From: Moniliella sp. 'wahieum'
Taxonomy: Eukaryota; Basidiomycota; Moniliellomycetes; Moniliellales; Moniliellaceae
Direction: 5' to 3'
Assembly: GCA_003971905.1 (NCBI GenBank)
Contig: RSEE01000005.1
Location: 372,001-436,000 of the forward strand
DNA: 64,000 nucleotides
Part shown: positions 35,601-46,306 of the stretch, in pieces
Numbering within the stretch: position 1 is the first letter of the stretch
Layout of the letters: the number at the start of each line of letters is the position of its first letter
The notes under the pieces: model-generated
Seen by the model: the letters and a program-made list of their open reading frames with translations, nothing else
Databases searched by the model: none
Told to the model about the DNA's origin: nothing
Translations under genes and position numbers: made by a program

Positions 35601-37750
35601 CCCCAACCTGTTGCATCTGACCCCAGGCATGGCACAACGCCAGGCAAAGCAAGCCGAAGAAAATGAAACTATCACAGAAGATGCCGTTGACACTGGCCAC
35701 CAAGTCCTGCTTTCCCCTCCCTCTTCCACTTCCCCTTCCTCTCCCGCCCTATCCCCCTCCCCTCTCTCCCCCACCGACACGCTCGCCCCCGTGACCGTGC
35801 CCCTGACCGATACAGCCGTCCCCGCACTCGTGCGTCGCAATCCCGTTCGCCAAGCGCGTATCAACGCTCCACCCCTCGACCTGTCCATTCCAGCCAACGA
35901 CAATTTGCGCGATGGCACCTTTTCCCTGCTCGTCAACAAGGCCCCTAGCATCTTTGGCAACCCGGCCGCCCTCTCCGCCCTAGGAATGCAGGCTTTGGTG
36001 AGTATTTTCGGACCAGCGCCGGACACATCCATGCTACCTGCTTCGGAGCCAAGCTCGCCCCCCATTGCACTCGCAATCGAATCCGCGGCAAGTGACACCG
36101 AGGTCATACTGACCACCGATGGGGTCCCGGTGGCCCCCAAGAACATCAAGAAGTTGGTGGGTCACCCTGCCTTTGATGGCGTACTCGAGGCAATGCGCCT
36201 CGAGCTTCGGCGTTTTGACGAGCGTGACGTGAAGGAAGTTGTACCCATCCCCCCAGGGATCAAACCCCTTCCCGGCATGTGGGTCATAGGTACTAAGACG
36301 GATGCGGATGCTAACTTCCTCAAGTACCGTGCCCGCTACGTTGTGGGAGGGCACCGGCAAGTTCCTGGCACATGGGCGAAATCTTTTGCTCCTGCCGTTC
36401 GTACTGCTGCCGTCAACACGCTAATTGCGTTGGCCGAAGCTGATGGCCTCCACTTATTTTCTGCCGATGTGGAAGCTGCCTACCTCTATGCCGATATCAA
36501 CGAGCTCGTCTATGTTCGACCACCCCCCTTCTTCCCAGAAGCGCCCGGTCATTGCTGGAGACTCAAGAAAAGTCTCTATGGCCTGCACCAGAGCGGGGCC
36601 AACTTTGGAGATTGGCTCCGCACTTTCCTTTGCGACCGACTCCACTTCACTAGCCTAAAATCAGAGCCTTGCCTGTTCATACGTCGCACCGAACCTCTTG
36701 GCCTGATCCTAATCGCCGTCCACACTGACGACTTTTTGGTCGCGTGTCGGTCCCAAGAAGCGTATGATGAATTCTTAGTGGAATTAAGGCGCAGCATCCA
36801 AATTAAGTCCAACGGCCCCCTACGTTTCCATCTCGGCTGCCAATACGACCGTATCGATGGACGACTGTACATCAGCCAACCCAAATTCATCGCTGAGACG
36901 CTTGCCGCGCATGACATATCACCTCACCGGCCCCGCTACCTTCCAATCGGCCACCAACTTCCGCCTCCCAAGCGACCCGAACACGAAAAGCGTGCCACTC
37001 GAGACGAGCACCGTGCCTACCGTTCTATTGTCGGATCCAGCTTGTGGGCGGCTCGTATGTCCCGGCCTGATGCCCTCTTTGCGGCTACCTTTTTAGCGCG
37101 GTTTATGGACGACCCGTCCGCCGCCCACCGACGCGCAGCGGAGGACCTATTACGTTTCTTCGCCGGTACGTCTGACTACTCTTTGTGCCTCACACCCAAC
37201 CGATCTCGCCCTCTACTCGAGCTGCACACCGATGCCTCCTTTGCATCAGACAAGAGCAACTCTCACTCCGTTTCGGGCCATGTTGTTTTTGTTTTCGGTG
37301 TGCCTGTATCCTGGGGCTCCAAGTCCCAAAATCAAGGTGTGAGCAACACAGCAGCATCTGAATACCTAGCCATGGGAGATGGCCTTCGAGATGCTCTATT
37401 CATTCGCAACATACTGTTTGAACTTGGTGTCTGCAAGGCTAATCACCCGATTGAGCTCTTTGTTGACAACACCGCTGCCAAAGCGTTGGCCGAAAAGCTC
37501 GGCAGCCTAGGCAAAATACGGGAGATTGACGTCTCGTACCACGAGGTGCGGGAACGCATCCACCGAGGCGAAATTAAAGTCCACTACACTCCAGGTGCAC
37601 ACCATCTCCCTGACTGGTTCACCAAACCTCTTTCTCTTCCCAAGATCATTTCTGCGCGTAACAATTTCGATTTGGCTTCTCTTTCTTCGCGCTGATCCCC
37701 TTTCTACTTTTCTTTTGTTGATGGCCAACGGGCTTCTTTCGTTCCCTTGG

Positions 37751-37760
37751 CCCGGGGGGG
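37751..37760 (+). other. Polypurine tract of the copia element
   Basis: The sequence CCCGGGGGGG directly abuts the 3' LTR, the position where the plus-strand primer is made in LTR elements. Confidence 0.6.
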
Positions 37761-37977
37761 TGTTGGGACCCGTGGTCCCGTACTTAGGCCAAGGCGCCTC
37801 ATCACCCTTCACCCCTGATTTGTCCTCCGAAGCCTCCACGTGTATACTCAGGCTTGTCTGAACCCCTGTCTCTAGGTGTGGCACAAGGCTTAGACCTTAA
37901 CCACCACCATCGCGATTGCATTGCTCTACATTTCCAGAGGTTCTTCACCCAATCCCTTGGGTTCCTCCGGTCTTACA
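37761..37977 (+). repeat. 3' LTR of the copia element
   Basis: 217 bp, near-perfect copy of the 5' LTR, followed at once by the target duplication CTTGC. Confidence 0.95.
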
Positions 37978-37982
37978 CTTGC
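37978..37982 (+). repeat. Target site duplication CTTGC (3' copy)
   Basis: Matches 32421-32425, showing that both ends come from one insertion. Confidence 0.9.
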
Positions 37983-38550
37983 ATTTTCCCCACGCGTTTA
38001 CGACAGACATGTAACGAAGTGTTGAGCCTATAGTTCAGTAGTATATCTGCTGGCCGTCACGTAACTAGAATGATCCCCATATAATGCCAGTTAGAGCAAA
38101 ATTGAAGCACGTTTGGACACCACGCGAGAGACAGGGGCGACGCCTGGTGACGCGCAACGGAAACAAAATCTTCTACGACAGCCACAATCGAAAGTACCAC
38201 TTCTCGATGTAGCCAATGGAAGCGTAAACATAGTAGGAGAGTAAGGATCAAAAGAGAGGGAGATATGGAATGCTGGATAGTATAGGGCGAGGTCACGGAT
38301 TCTTTCTTTTCTGCTGAATCCGCTCCCTCGCTCATCCTTTCCTCTGTTCCAAACGAGACGAACTGGTGAGAGAATGAGAAGAGATAGAGGAAATGCAAAG
38401 AGAGAGACACCAGGGCGCGAAGAATACAAAGCAAAATAACGTGTCTGAGCGGAAACGGACGAAACCAGCGCCCGTTCCAGGAAAACACGGTCAAAAGATC
38501 ACCTACTGCAGTGCACATCGCCACCAAACATGTGTGGGCTCTCCTCTTCA
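37983..38550. other. Intergenic, 3' side of GH128
   Basis: About 570 bp between the retroelement and the GH128 stop. No gene seen. Confidence 0.55.
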
Positions 38551-39858
38551 TCAACTGTTGTTGATCCAAAAGTTGAACAGATCGGTGGGGCGCCACTGGA
38601 CGTGGAGAGACGGTTAACCGAGTTGATGTTGATCTGCTCCATCACACCATAGAACGCAATGCCCTTGACGTAGCTGGTCGAATGGGCCCAGTTGTTTACC
38701 TCCTTGACGTAATTGTAGGCTTGGCCCAACGAAGGCGCCGCTGTGCCATCGTAATTCATGCACGCCGTCTCGGTGATAAAGATGGGCTTGCCAAAGGTGG
38801 TGTGCCACTTTTCAAAGTATGCAATCGCCTTTTGCGGGTTCGTGCCAAAAGTGGAGGCTGTCCGCGTCGATCTGAGGAACGAAAAAAGGTTAGCCCTGCC
38901 ACATAGAATAGGTGGCAAGAATAGAGGGAGAAAATGGGAGACATGACAAGAGACTTACCTTGTTCCACACATCGCTGCACTGGGACTTAAAACTGTTCAT
39001 CCAGTCCAACCCGTTCGGCGCACCGTTGGTCGAAGCTCCGATGATGGACCAGCCATCCTCGTCTTTCAACGGCACAATGTACTTTCGGAACAGGTCGCAT
39101 GCCTCTCCCGCGCTCATCTCGCCTTGTCCAGCTTGGTTCACTTCGTTGGGACCCATGGCCACCTTGGCACTGTTTTGGGCTGCGTTGCGGTCATTCAGCA
39201 CATACTTTTGCCAGTTGGAAATGCGGGAACCAGCATTGCTCCACAACATGGGGAAAAATTTAATCGAATCGGGCACAAAGGCGGCGGCGGTGGGATTGCC
39301 CGTGGCAGGAAACGCGTCCCACGAGTAGAGCCAGCCCATGGTCTTCTTGAAAGGCTGAATGTTAACCCAGGGACCGTTGGGCCAAGCCAGACCATTCTTC
39401 TGCACATCCAACCCGGCGCCAGAGCCGCCCGACGACGACGAACCCGAGCTGGGCGCGCTAGACGTGGCGGCCTGAGAGCTTTTCGGGGAAGTGGGAGCAC
39501 TGGACGAGCCACTGGGCGTCGGCGTGCCCTTTGCCGCGGAGGACGAAGAACTGTGACGGTACATACTGGCAGGCGACGATTGGGCCGACTTGTGAGGCGG
39601 GGAAGAGGAGCCTGCATCGGGCGAGGAGGCGGAGGAAGAAGTAGGCTGGGCCGAAGCGGAGGTGGGCGGCTTGTGGTGGCACTTGCGTTGATGTTGGCGA
39701 CGGGCCTTGCGACTGAGATCGCCGTGGGCATGGACGTGGCCGCGGCGGGCGTGGAGGTGGGCCGGGTGAGCCACCAGACCATCATGGGAGGGAGAAGCAG
39801 TGGCGACCAGCGCCGAGCCAGCGACGATGGCCATCGTGAGAAGGCGAGTGAGCTGCAT
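38551..39858 (-). CDS. Secreted GH128 (Asl1-like) glycoside hydrolase
   Basis: Probable beta-1,3-glucanase of family 128, cell wall or secreted. The start at 39858 gives a clear signal peptide (MQLTRLLTMAIVAGSALVAT). A His/Arg-rich and then Ser/Thr/Pro-rich linker of about 110 residues (likely O-glycosylated) precedes the catalytic domain. That domain begins with GLAWPNGPWVNIQPFKKTMG and carries MGWLYSWDAFP, FFPMLWSNAGSRISNWQKYV, the acid/base-region motif AMGPNEVNQAGQGEMS (near 39150) and NGLDWMNSFKSQCSDVWNK. An 87-bp intron (38872-38958) follows. Exon 2 has FGTNPQKAIAYFEKWHTTFG and the nucleophile region KPIFITETACMN (near 38780), ending NFWINNS. One or two frame shifts lie in exon 2. A GA-rich strand (CT-rich on the gene strand) at 39870-39900 is the likely promoter leader. 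Confidence 0.85.
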
Positions 39859-41044
39859 AATCAAGAGAGATAGAGGGGGAGAGAGAGAGAGGGAGAGTAT
39901 ATAAGCCGTGGGGTGGTGGGTGGGGTGGGTGGGTTGGGACGGAGGGCGAGAGAGGCGTGGGGAGTGCTGGAAAGAACCTGCTTTCAGCGGCGACAGCGTC
40001 GAGCCGTGCGGGGTGGGTGGAGCGGAAAGGGGGAGGGAGAAGCGAGCGAAGGGGTGGGGTGAAGGGGAGGAGGTGGCGCACCGTGGGAGCAGGCAGGGTC
40101 ACTGGTTATATACCTAGGCCCCGCTTCCACCAGCTCTGGCGGGCGCCCCACCACTGTGCAGCGGCTGCGCATAGCGGGGGCACGGCACCAGTGTGGCTGC
40201 GGTCCACGTCAAGCAATGTCGCACCTGGGCGCCCTGCCTGCCCTGCCACGTCGGCGGCTGCCCCGGTGTGGGCTGGTGGCACGGCAGCACAGGGCAGCAG
40301 AGTGTGCAGGATGTGTGATTCTGTCGGTGACCTCACCGGTGAAGGCGGAAGCTTGACAGCCTGCTGCGGCCTGGGGCGGCTGATCGCCCTGCCGCATCCG
40401 GCATCTGCGGCTCCACCCAGGAACTAGGGCAGTGAAGCTTGAAGCTTGAAGCACGACGGAGCACTGCGCGCTAGTGAGCGCACAACTCGGACAGAGGGAG
40501 TGCCGGGAGCCTCCGGAGGATGCTGTCCCAGGTACCAGGTGGAGCAGATCCTGGGCTGGAGCTGTCGCCTGTTCATGGGTTGTGCGCCAAGCCAAGGGGA
40601 GGTGCCACGTTGGCTGCCCCACCATAATGACTACGGTAGTAGCCTCCTCGTCAGGCCAGTCAGGCGGCCTCGGGGCCTCAGGCCTCAGTCTGCACTAAGG
40701 GTACTTGCCCATCTTGCTGTGCCAAGAACAGTTGGCAAAAGGAGAGGGACCTGGAAGGACCGGCAGGCCCGCTGAACGTTGAACGGTTGTCAGCACATCT
40801 TCTCAGCGACCACGATATATGGTACTACTAGATATGAGATTGTTTCGGCTGACCGGCGTGGTTGATGGTGACCTCGGCGACCCCAGCGACCAGCACACCA
40901 CCACAGTAAATAATACTATTCTCACCGTTGCATAGTACACCATTCAATACTCAGTTGCAGGAATCCGGGTTGGAAGCGAATGAAGGATTAATGACGGGAG
41001 GCAGAGAGGTCTCTGTCCTGCGTGAGACTCTACGGAATGGATTC
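39859..41044. other. Intergenic upstream of GH128
   Basis: A CT-rich leader (gene strand) next to the GH128 start, then GC-rich DNA (40110-40430) with CAGC/GCACCAG motifs, an AAGCTTGAAGCTTGAAGC patch near 40434-40451, and GAACGTTGAACGGTTG near 40775. No gene seen. Confidence 0.5.
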
Positions 41045-41049
41045 CTATA

Positions 41050-41273
41050 TGTAAGACCGGAGGAACCCAAGGTTTTGGGTGATGAACCTCTGGTGATCAA
41101 GAGCCATGGAATCGCGATGGTGGTGGTTAAGGGTTAAGGTCTAAGCCTTATGCCACACACAGACAGGGGGTTCAAACAAGTCTGAGTATACACGTGGAGC
41201 TTCGGAGGTCAAATAAGGGGCAAAGGGTGATAAGGCGCCTTAGCCTATGTCGGGACCACCGCGGGTTCCAACA
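41050..41273 (-). mobile_element. Solo LTR of the copia family
   Basis: 224 bp, in reverse sense similar along its whole length to the LTRs of the 32.4-38.0 kb element (TGTTGGAACC at one end, TCTTACA at the other). It is flanked by 5-bp direct repeats CTATA (41045-41049 and 41274-41278). It differs from the full element by many substitutions and small length changes, so it is an older insertion that later lost its interior by LTR recombination. Confidence 0.85.
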
Positions 41274-41364
41274 CTATATACTTCGCTGGCACGAGCAAGT
41301 ATTGCACACACGCCCGATGAGCGAGTCGGTTACCGGCGATTACTGTGGTACTGTGTGATTTTTT

Positions 41365-41720
41365 TACTTAACCCGCGGCTGCAGCGTGCGTGTGTATACG
41401 CACTCGACGGGGGTGTATGCATGTGTGTGGTTGCTACAGGTTGCTCATTTCAAGGAACTTTTGCAACTCCACCAGGCCGACTGGCGCAGCTACCGTCGAC
41501 CCTCCGGGCTAAGCTGAGGGTCCTCGTACTATTTCTAACCCGCAGCCCCGTAGGAGTGTGCCTTCCGTGACGCATATACAATCCACGGAAGAATAGTTAA
41601 GTATATTTATGCCTGTGGGGGTTCCTACACGTCCCAGGTGCTTTTGTTCCTCCACACCTGACTGGCTGGCGCGGATGCAGTCGACCGTCCGGACCGTGCC
41701 GAGTTCACTCGTAATGTTTC
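41365..41720. repeat. Diverged tandem duplication, about 175 bp per unit
   Basis: Two imperfect head-to-tail copies: each starts AACCCGC(G/A)GC, contains a CCACC/CCACACC...GACTGGC...GTCGACC block and ends near CTCGTA. They lie between the solo LTR and the NAS6 gene. They may derive from an unknown element; no coding motif is seen. Confidence 0.45.
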
Positions 41721-41885
41721 CCGCCAGATACCGGGGGAAACAGTACCCTTGTGCTGAATACGCTGTTCAGAGGATGAAATTGACGCCTGCTGGGTGACAA
41801 AAGTATCCAGTTCTTTCGCACCTGCATCCGATCCGACCGGCTGGGCCCGCCGTCTCCGACGCTCCTGACCAGTAGCCAGTAGCCC

Positions 41886-42701
41886 TCACCGCCTTGGGCC
41901 GACGACGGAGGCAATGTACTGTTTCAGACGAAGCTGTGCTTGTCCTCCCAGACCTTCAATGTCTTCTGGCGCCTCCCCATCTGCGTTGGCCCGTTCCCGG
42001 TCCGCCCCTGCCTGAAGAAGAAGAATGGCGGTGGAGCCGTGGCCCGAGTCGAGGGCAAGGTGAAGCGGGGTATTTCCGAGTCGATCTGCTGGGTTCAGAC
42101 GAGTCTTTTCGTGCTTGCCACCATCCTTGCGATCAGGAGGGGCGAGCAGCAACCGCACAAAGCTATCGTGCCCAGACGAGGCAGCACGATGCATGGGCAC
42201 TTGCTTTGCCCCATCTCGGGCGTTGACCAGGGCCCCCGACTCGAGCAGAACACGCCCCAATTCAGTATGACCTTTGCTCGCGGCATAATGCAAAGGTGTA
42301 ATGTTCTTCAGGTTTCCCGTCGTGGGATTGGCCCCCTGCGCCAACAAAGTTTGTACACCCACCAGGTTCCCAGCTGAGGCAGCAATCAAAAGCGGGGTCC
42401 ATCCACTTTGGTCCTTCGTCTCCAAACTGGCCCCTGCACCAGCACCAAAGAGGGTGTCGAATAGTTCCTGGGTACCCCGAGCTGCAGCCCAGTGCAGTGG
42501 CGTACGGCCATCGCCATCTATCTCGTTGATCCGCTTGGCCACCTCGTCGGCGGGGCCGAAGCGAGATAGGACTGCAGCGCTTGCAGTTGGTCTGCATGGA
42601 AACGATGGTTAGGTGTCGAATAGGTAGATGGCAACCAAATGGGGTACTGCGAACGTACTCTCTTGGGCAGCGTTGTGAATGTTGAATTGAGGCGAGGCCA
42701 T
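41886..42701 (-). CDS. NAS6: Gankyrin-type proteasome assembly chaperone (ankyrin repeats)
   Basis: Binds the Rpt3 C-terminal domain and helps assemble the 19S base of the proteasome. The first exon starts at 42701 (MASPQFNIHNAAQE). A 67-bp intron (42592-42658, GTACGT...GCAG) follows, then QLQALQS, then five to six ankyrin repeats: DGRTPLHWAAARGTQELFDT, SGWTPLLIAASAGNLVGVQT, NITPLHYAASKGHTELGRVL, KQVPMHRAASSGHDSFVRLL and GNTPLHLALDSGHGSTAILL, then EDIEGLGGQAQLRLKQYI at the end. Length about 245 residues, close to gankyrin (226-231). One C seems missing in the exon 2 start near 42570, where the frame changes. Confidence 0.85.
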
Positions 42702-43355
42702 GGCGACTGGATGCCGGCTGGATGTTGGTGGGGCCACGGAAACTCGCTGGCTGGTGGCGGACAAGCATCGGCCTCGTGGGGGACATGGAGGAAGATTGAA
42801 AGGATAAACGCACTGACGCGGCCTGTCGTTTCAAATTTCAACTGCTTCGAGCTACGCGTTTTCAGTAGGTGGTGCGTGCCTGTGGGCACACATGCAAGCA
42901 CGTGAGCGCGTGCGAACGCGACGGGAGCCCTGGAGGTGATGAGCTGCTGAGATCTGGGAGTGCAACGTGTAGCTCGCGAGGGAGGACAACCCATTAGCCC
43001 GCTAGAACGGACGGCATGTGCTCTCACCAATTCTATGTCCATACTGATTGCGGCGAGAAGCGTTCTAGGCCGTCCCAGAAACCACGGTGGTCATCGTAGT
43101 ATATATATCTTCCTTTGGGAATACGTTATAGATATAGATGTTTATCCTGTCTTCGAAAAGCTCGTCCTATGTCCTATCGACCACATCGATCACATACACG
43201 GCGGTGACAAGAAGTTTTGATACAAGTGTGAAGAAACAATCGAGTCGTCGTCGCACAAGCGATTCGACAAAAAAGCTCACCGGAAATAAAATAAGCGAGG
43301 GCATCGTCTTCATCGGCCCTCGCTCCTCACTCTGTCCACAGCCACCTCCATTCCC
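42702..43355. other. Intergenic between NAS6 and the NIMA-like kinase
   Basis: Holds the NAS6 promoter and the kinase 3' end. A TATATATATC patch lies near 43100. No gene seen. Confidence 0.5.
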
Positions 43356-44784
43356 TCATTGGGTTCGGCCCACGTGTACCCCTCTTAACGGGAAGGAGAA
43401 GTGCTTCAGCGACATCCCCTCACGGTGCCCCTCCTCCCTGCTCTCCACCGTGGTGTCGTTTGCCTCACCCCCGCGCTCGGTGGCCTCAATCTCCTCGGCC
43501 AACTCGGGCATGGCAAGAATCTCGGGCCCTGAGGGGCGCTGTGTAGCGTCGATACTCAGCAGTCGGTGCAGAAGGCGGACGAGCCAAGGCGAATACTTGG
43601 CGGGCACAGCGGGAATGGAGATGCGCATGGTCCGCCGGAACAGGATCTCATAGTACTCGCCCCTGGTCAAGGGAGGAGCAAATGACCGGTCCCTGCTCTC
43701 GTCCTCGGATGAGCGTGGGACGGTGTCGAGCAGCTGCTGGAAGGTGCACATCTCGTACAACATGCAACCTACTGACCAGAGGTCCGACTTGGGGCTGGCT
43801 TTCGGACCCCGTGGGTACAAGACCTCTGGGGCGATGTAGGCTGCCGTGCCACACTGCCCATACAGTTGTCGCTTGTATTGCGTCACGCCGGCCAACCCAA
43901 AGTCGGACAGTTTCAAGCACCCGTTCTGGCCCACGAGAATGTTTTCAGGCTTGACGTCACGATGAAGAATGGACTTGTGCGGCTCGATGTCAATGGGGCC
44001 ATAATGATCGTGACAGGCTACCAAGGCACTGATCACTTGGCGAAGGTAGCTGCGGATCGTGCGCTCTGGCAGGCCCACCTCGTCATTCCTCTGGCTCTGG
44101 GAAGCTAGGCCCAAGACGTCGTTCAGGTTCCCCCCCGGTGCATACTCCATCACGATGCAGATCAAATCGAGCGTGCCTGAGGGCCTGTGATGCAGAAGCC
44201 ACACAATGAACACAAATGCCAGGTCAGTAAAAGGTCTCCGGAGTGTTGACGCCTTCTTCGTTGCATACAAGGGAGAGGTTGATACGTACAGGGCTTGGGC
44301 GTTGGTGAAGGTATCGACCAACGCCGTGATGTTGCGGTGAGGAAGCATCTTCATCAGGGCGATCTCACTCAAAATATGCAGAGTGTGGTCGTTTTTGCTG
44401 CGGGGTGAGATAACGGGGATGTTCTTCAGGGCAAGAAGCTTTCCATCGATTGAACGCTTGACAAGGCAAACCGTACCATGTCCGCCACGGCCTAGAATGC
44501 GAAGTGTATCATAGTGGATAACCTTCTTGCTTCTCTTGCTCCCCTTCTCCGTCTCTTTCCCTTCTCCTTCTCCTTCCCTTCCCCTCCCCCTTCTCCTCCT
44601 CTTTCCCCCCCCACTCCTCCTCCTCCTCCTCAGCTTCGACTTCTTGAATCTCGTCAATCACCTCGTTCTTCCCCTCCTCCTTTTCCGTCGCACGTGTACT
44701 AGTAGGAGCGTGAGCAACTGCGGTACGCGCAGCGGTCAAAGCGCTCGAAGAAGCACCATGCTGTTGAGCCAGAAGCGTAGGCAT
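43356..44784 (-). CDS. Serine/threonine protein kinase, NIMA/NEK-like
   Basis: The catalytic domain is complete: glycine loop LRILGRGGHGTVCLV (near 44500), the lysine in KLLALKNIP, MEYAPGGNLNDVL, the catalytic loop ILHRDVKPENILV (near 43960), SDFGLAGVTQYKRQ, CGTAAYIAPEVLYP, SDLWSVGCMLYEMCTFQQLL and a C-terminal helix MPELAEEIEATERGG. By eye it is nearest NIMA-related kinases, but other CAMK/NEK groups are possible. A 105-bp GT-AG intron (44185-44289) interrupts TNAQAL...MEYAP and is a multiple of three without a stop. The N-terminus (ATG 44784) begins MPTLLAQQHGASSSALTAAR and runs into an acidic then Arg/Lys-rich stretch (44510-44690), where the frame changes once. Confidence 0.75.
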
Positions 44785-46306
44785 TGCTCCAGGGGCTGTG
44801 GTTGGTGGTGGGGGTGGGGGAGGGGACGATGGCGAGGGGCATGGACACGTTATTTATGGAGGCCGACGCTCATGGATACGCATACGCCAGAAAAATAGGT
44901 CCTATAGGATAGTGGTGGTGTTTTACTAGTGTCTCACGGTTTCGACCGCTGCCCTCTTGAGAGCTTCAGAACTCGTCTCAATACTAAGTGTGAGCAAAAT
45001 TAAAATCGCTGGGGCACATGACCTGTGTGCCGCTGGGGGAGACTGGAACATAGCGTCGCCGCACGAAGGGAGACTTGATTTATATAAGCAAGTCTCACAG
45101 AGAGGCCTGTGGCCTTCTGCGCAGGCAATCCATTTTTATTTCCCAACAGCACCCACAGCATCCACTGGGAATACTCAGTTGCATACTCCCTGTATCTAGT
45201 CCCATCCGCTCGCAGTAATACACGCGACAGATGCAATGCCCCATTACTGTCCCGTCTCAATTAAATCACTGAATAACTTAATTTTGGTGGAGCCTCCTAG
45301 GATAATTTCAGTAACGCCTTTCACCAGGAAGCCACAGGTTTCAAGGCTGCATGGTGCTCCTCTCGCTTCTATCTGTGCAGTGTTTTCTTACCCACCCTCT
45401 CTGCGGAGTTGGCGGGACAGCATACATTCGTGCCTACTACACGCTGCGCTTCGTGTCCAGCGGGGGGACGAGCTGCCAGTGCAGACCTCACAGTGACTGA
45501 TGCCTGTTCCGGTAGCGCCTTGAGCGTGCGCGCCCTGCGAGCGGAACTCTTCCGCCGGCTATAAGGGAACGTCACTTATCCACTGAGGAGTCCGTGAAGG
45601 GAACCCCAGCATTACCCTCCAACAGAAGCAAGCGAAGGCTGCGAAGGCACTAAGAATATCATCCGATAGCACTTCCTCGTTTTGGCACATAATACGCTTA
45701 TCGGCACATAATATACCGTCACCATTTTCGCACCTGTGTGGCTGTCTTAGAATTTCTTATATTCCTCTCTGCTGTTCTCCCACATCCATTGTGGCATATG
45801 GGCGAAATGATCTTGATGACCCCGATAACCACATCCCCGGCCTGTGGTGAGAAGAAAGGTGAAGGATGATGCGGTGCCGTGGCGTTAAACCCCTATTATA
45901 CTGCTCCCATTAAGCCATGCATCAACTAACCTTTGCACGTCTAGCACACCGTTTTGTGGGAGGAGGGGGCCCGTTGCTCCTGGCCACTTGCGCGTTGAGC
46001 AGTAGGTGGAGGGTGGCGAATAGGGAAACGCGAAAAAAGCGGATCCGTTGCTCCACTTGGCGTGCTGACATAACCGCGACCGTGCCGGGACGCGGCGGAT
46101 GGAGTGGCGCTGTGCTGCAATCAGTCTATCAATGCGATAGCAATATTCAATCGATAGATAGTCCATCGCCTGCCCATGGCCACGGCAGCCTGCCTGCCTT
46201 TTTTCAGTGGTCCGTGGCTGGCCGCGCTATCTCCCTCTTCCTTTCCATCCTCCTCGCCGCCACCGCCGCGTTGCACGACGATCCCTCGTTCTCTGGCCCA
46301 GCCATC
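44785..46306. other. Intergenic upstream of the GATA gene
   Basis: About 1.5 kb with no protein gene. Contains a hammerhead-like core (45583-45605, see findings). The DNA just before the GATA gene is low in motif content. Confidence 0.5.

Larger units (their letters stand above)
32426..37977 (+). mobile_element. Ty1/copia LTR retrotransposon
   Basis: A 5.55-kb element with two LTRs of about 216 bp and a perfect 5-bp target duplication CTTGC. Internal parts in order: a gag-like region (about 32970-33790), a pre-integrase zinc region (about 34390-34560), integrase core (about 34590-35050, with HLDVLDISR and DDYTRYTWTLP), an acidic/Pro-rich linker, reverse transcriptase (about 36240-36960, with SADVEAAYLYADI and VHTDDFLVA) and RNase H (about 37215-37640, with HTDASFAS and AHHLPDWFTKP). 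Integrase before reverse transcriptase marks Copia/Pseudoviridae. It looks nearly whole, with about two or three apparent breaks. The LTRs show no substitutions between them, only a few one-base length differences, so the insertion looks very recent. A purine tract lies just before the 3' LTR; the primer-binding site was not identified. Confidence 0.95.
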
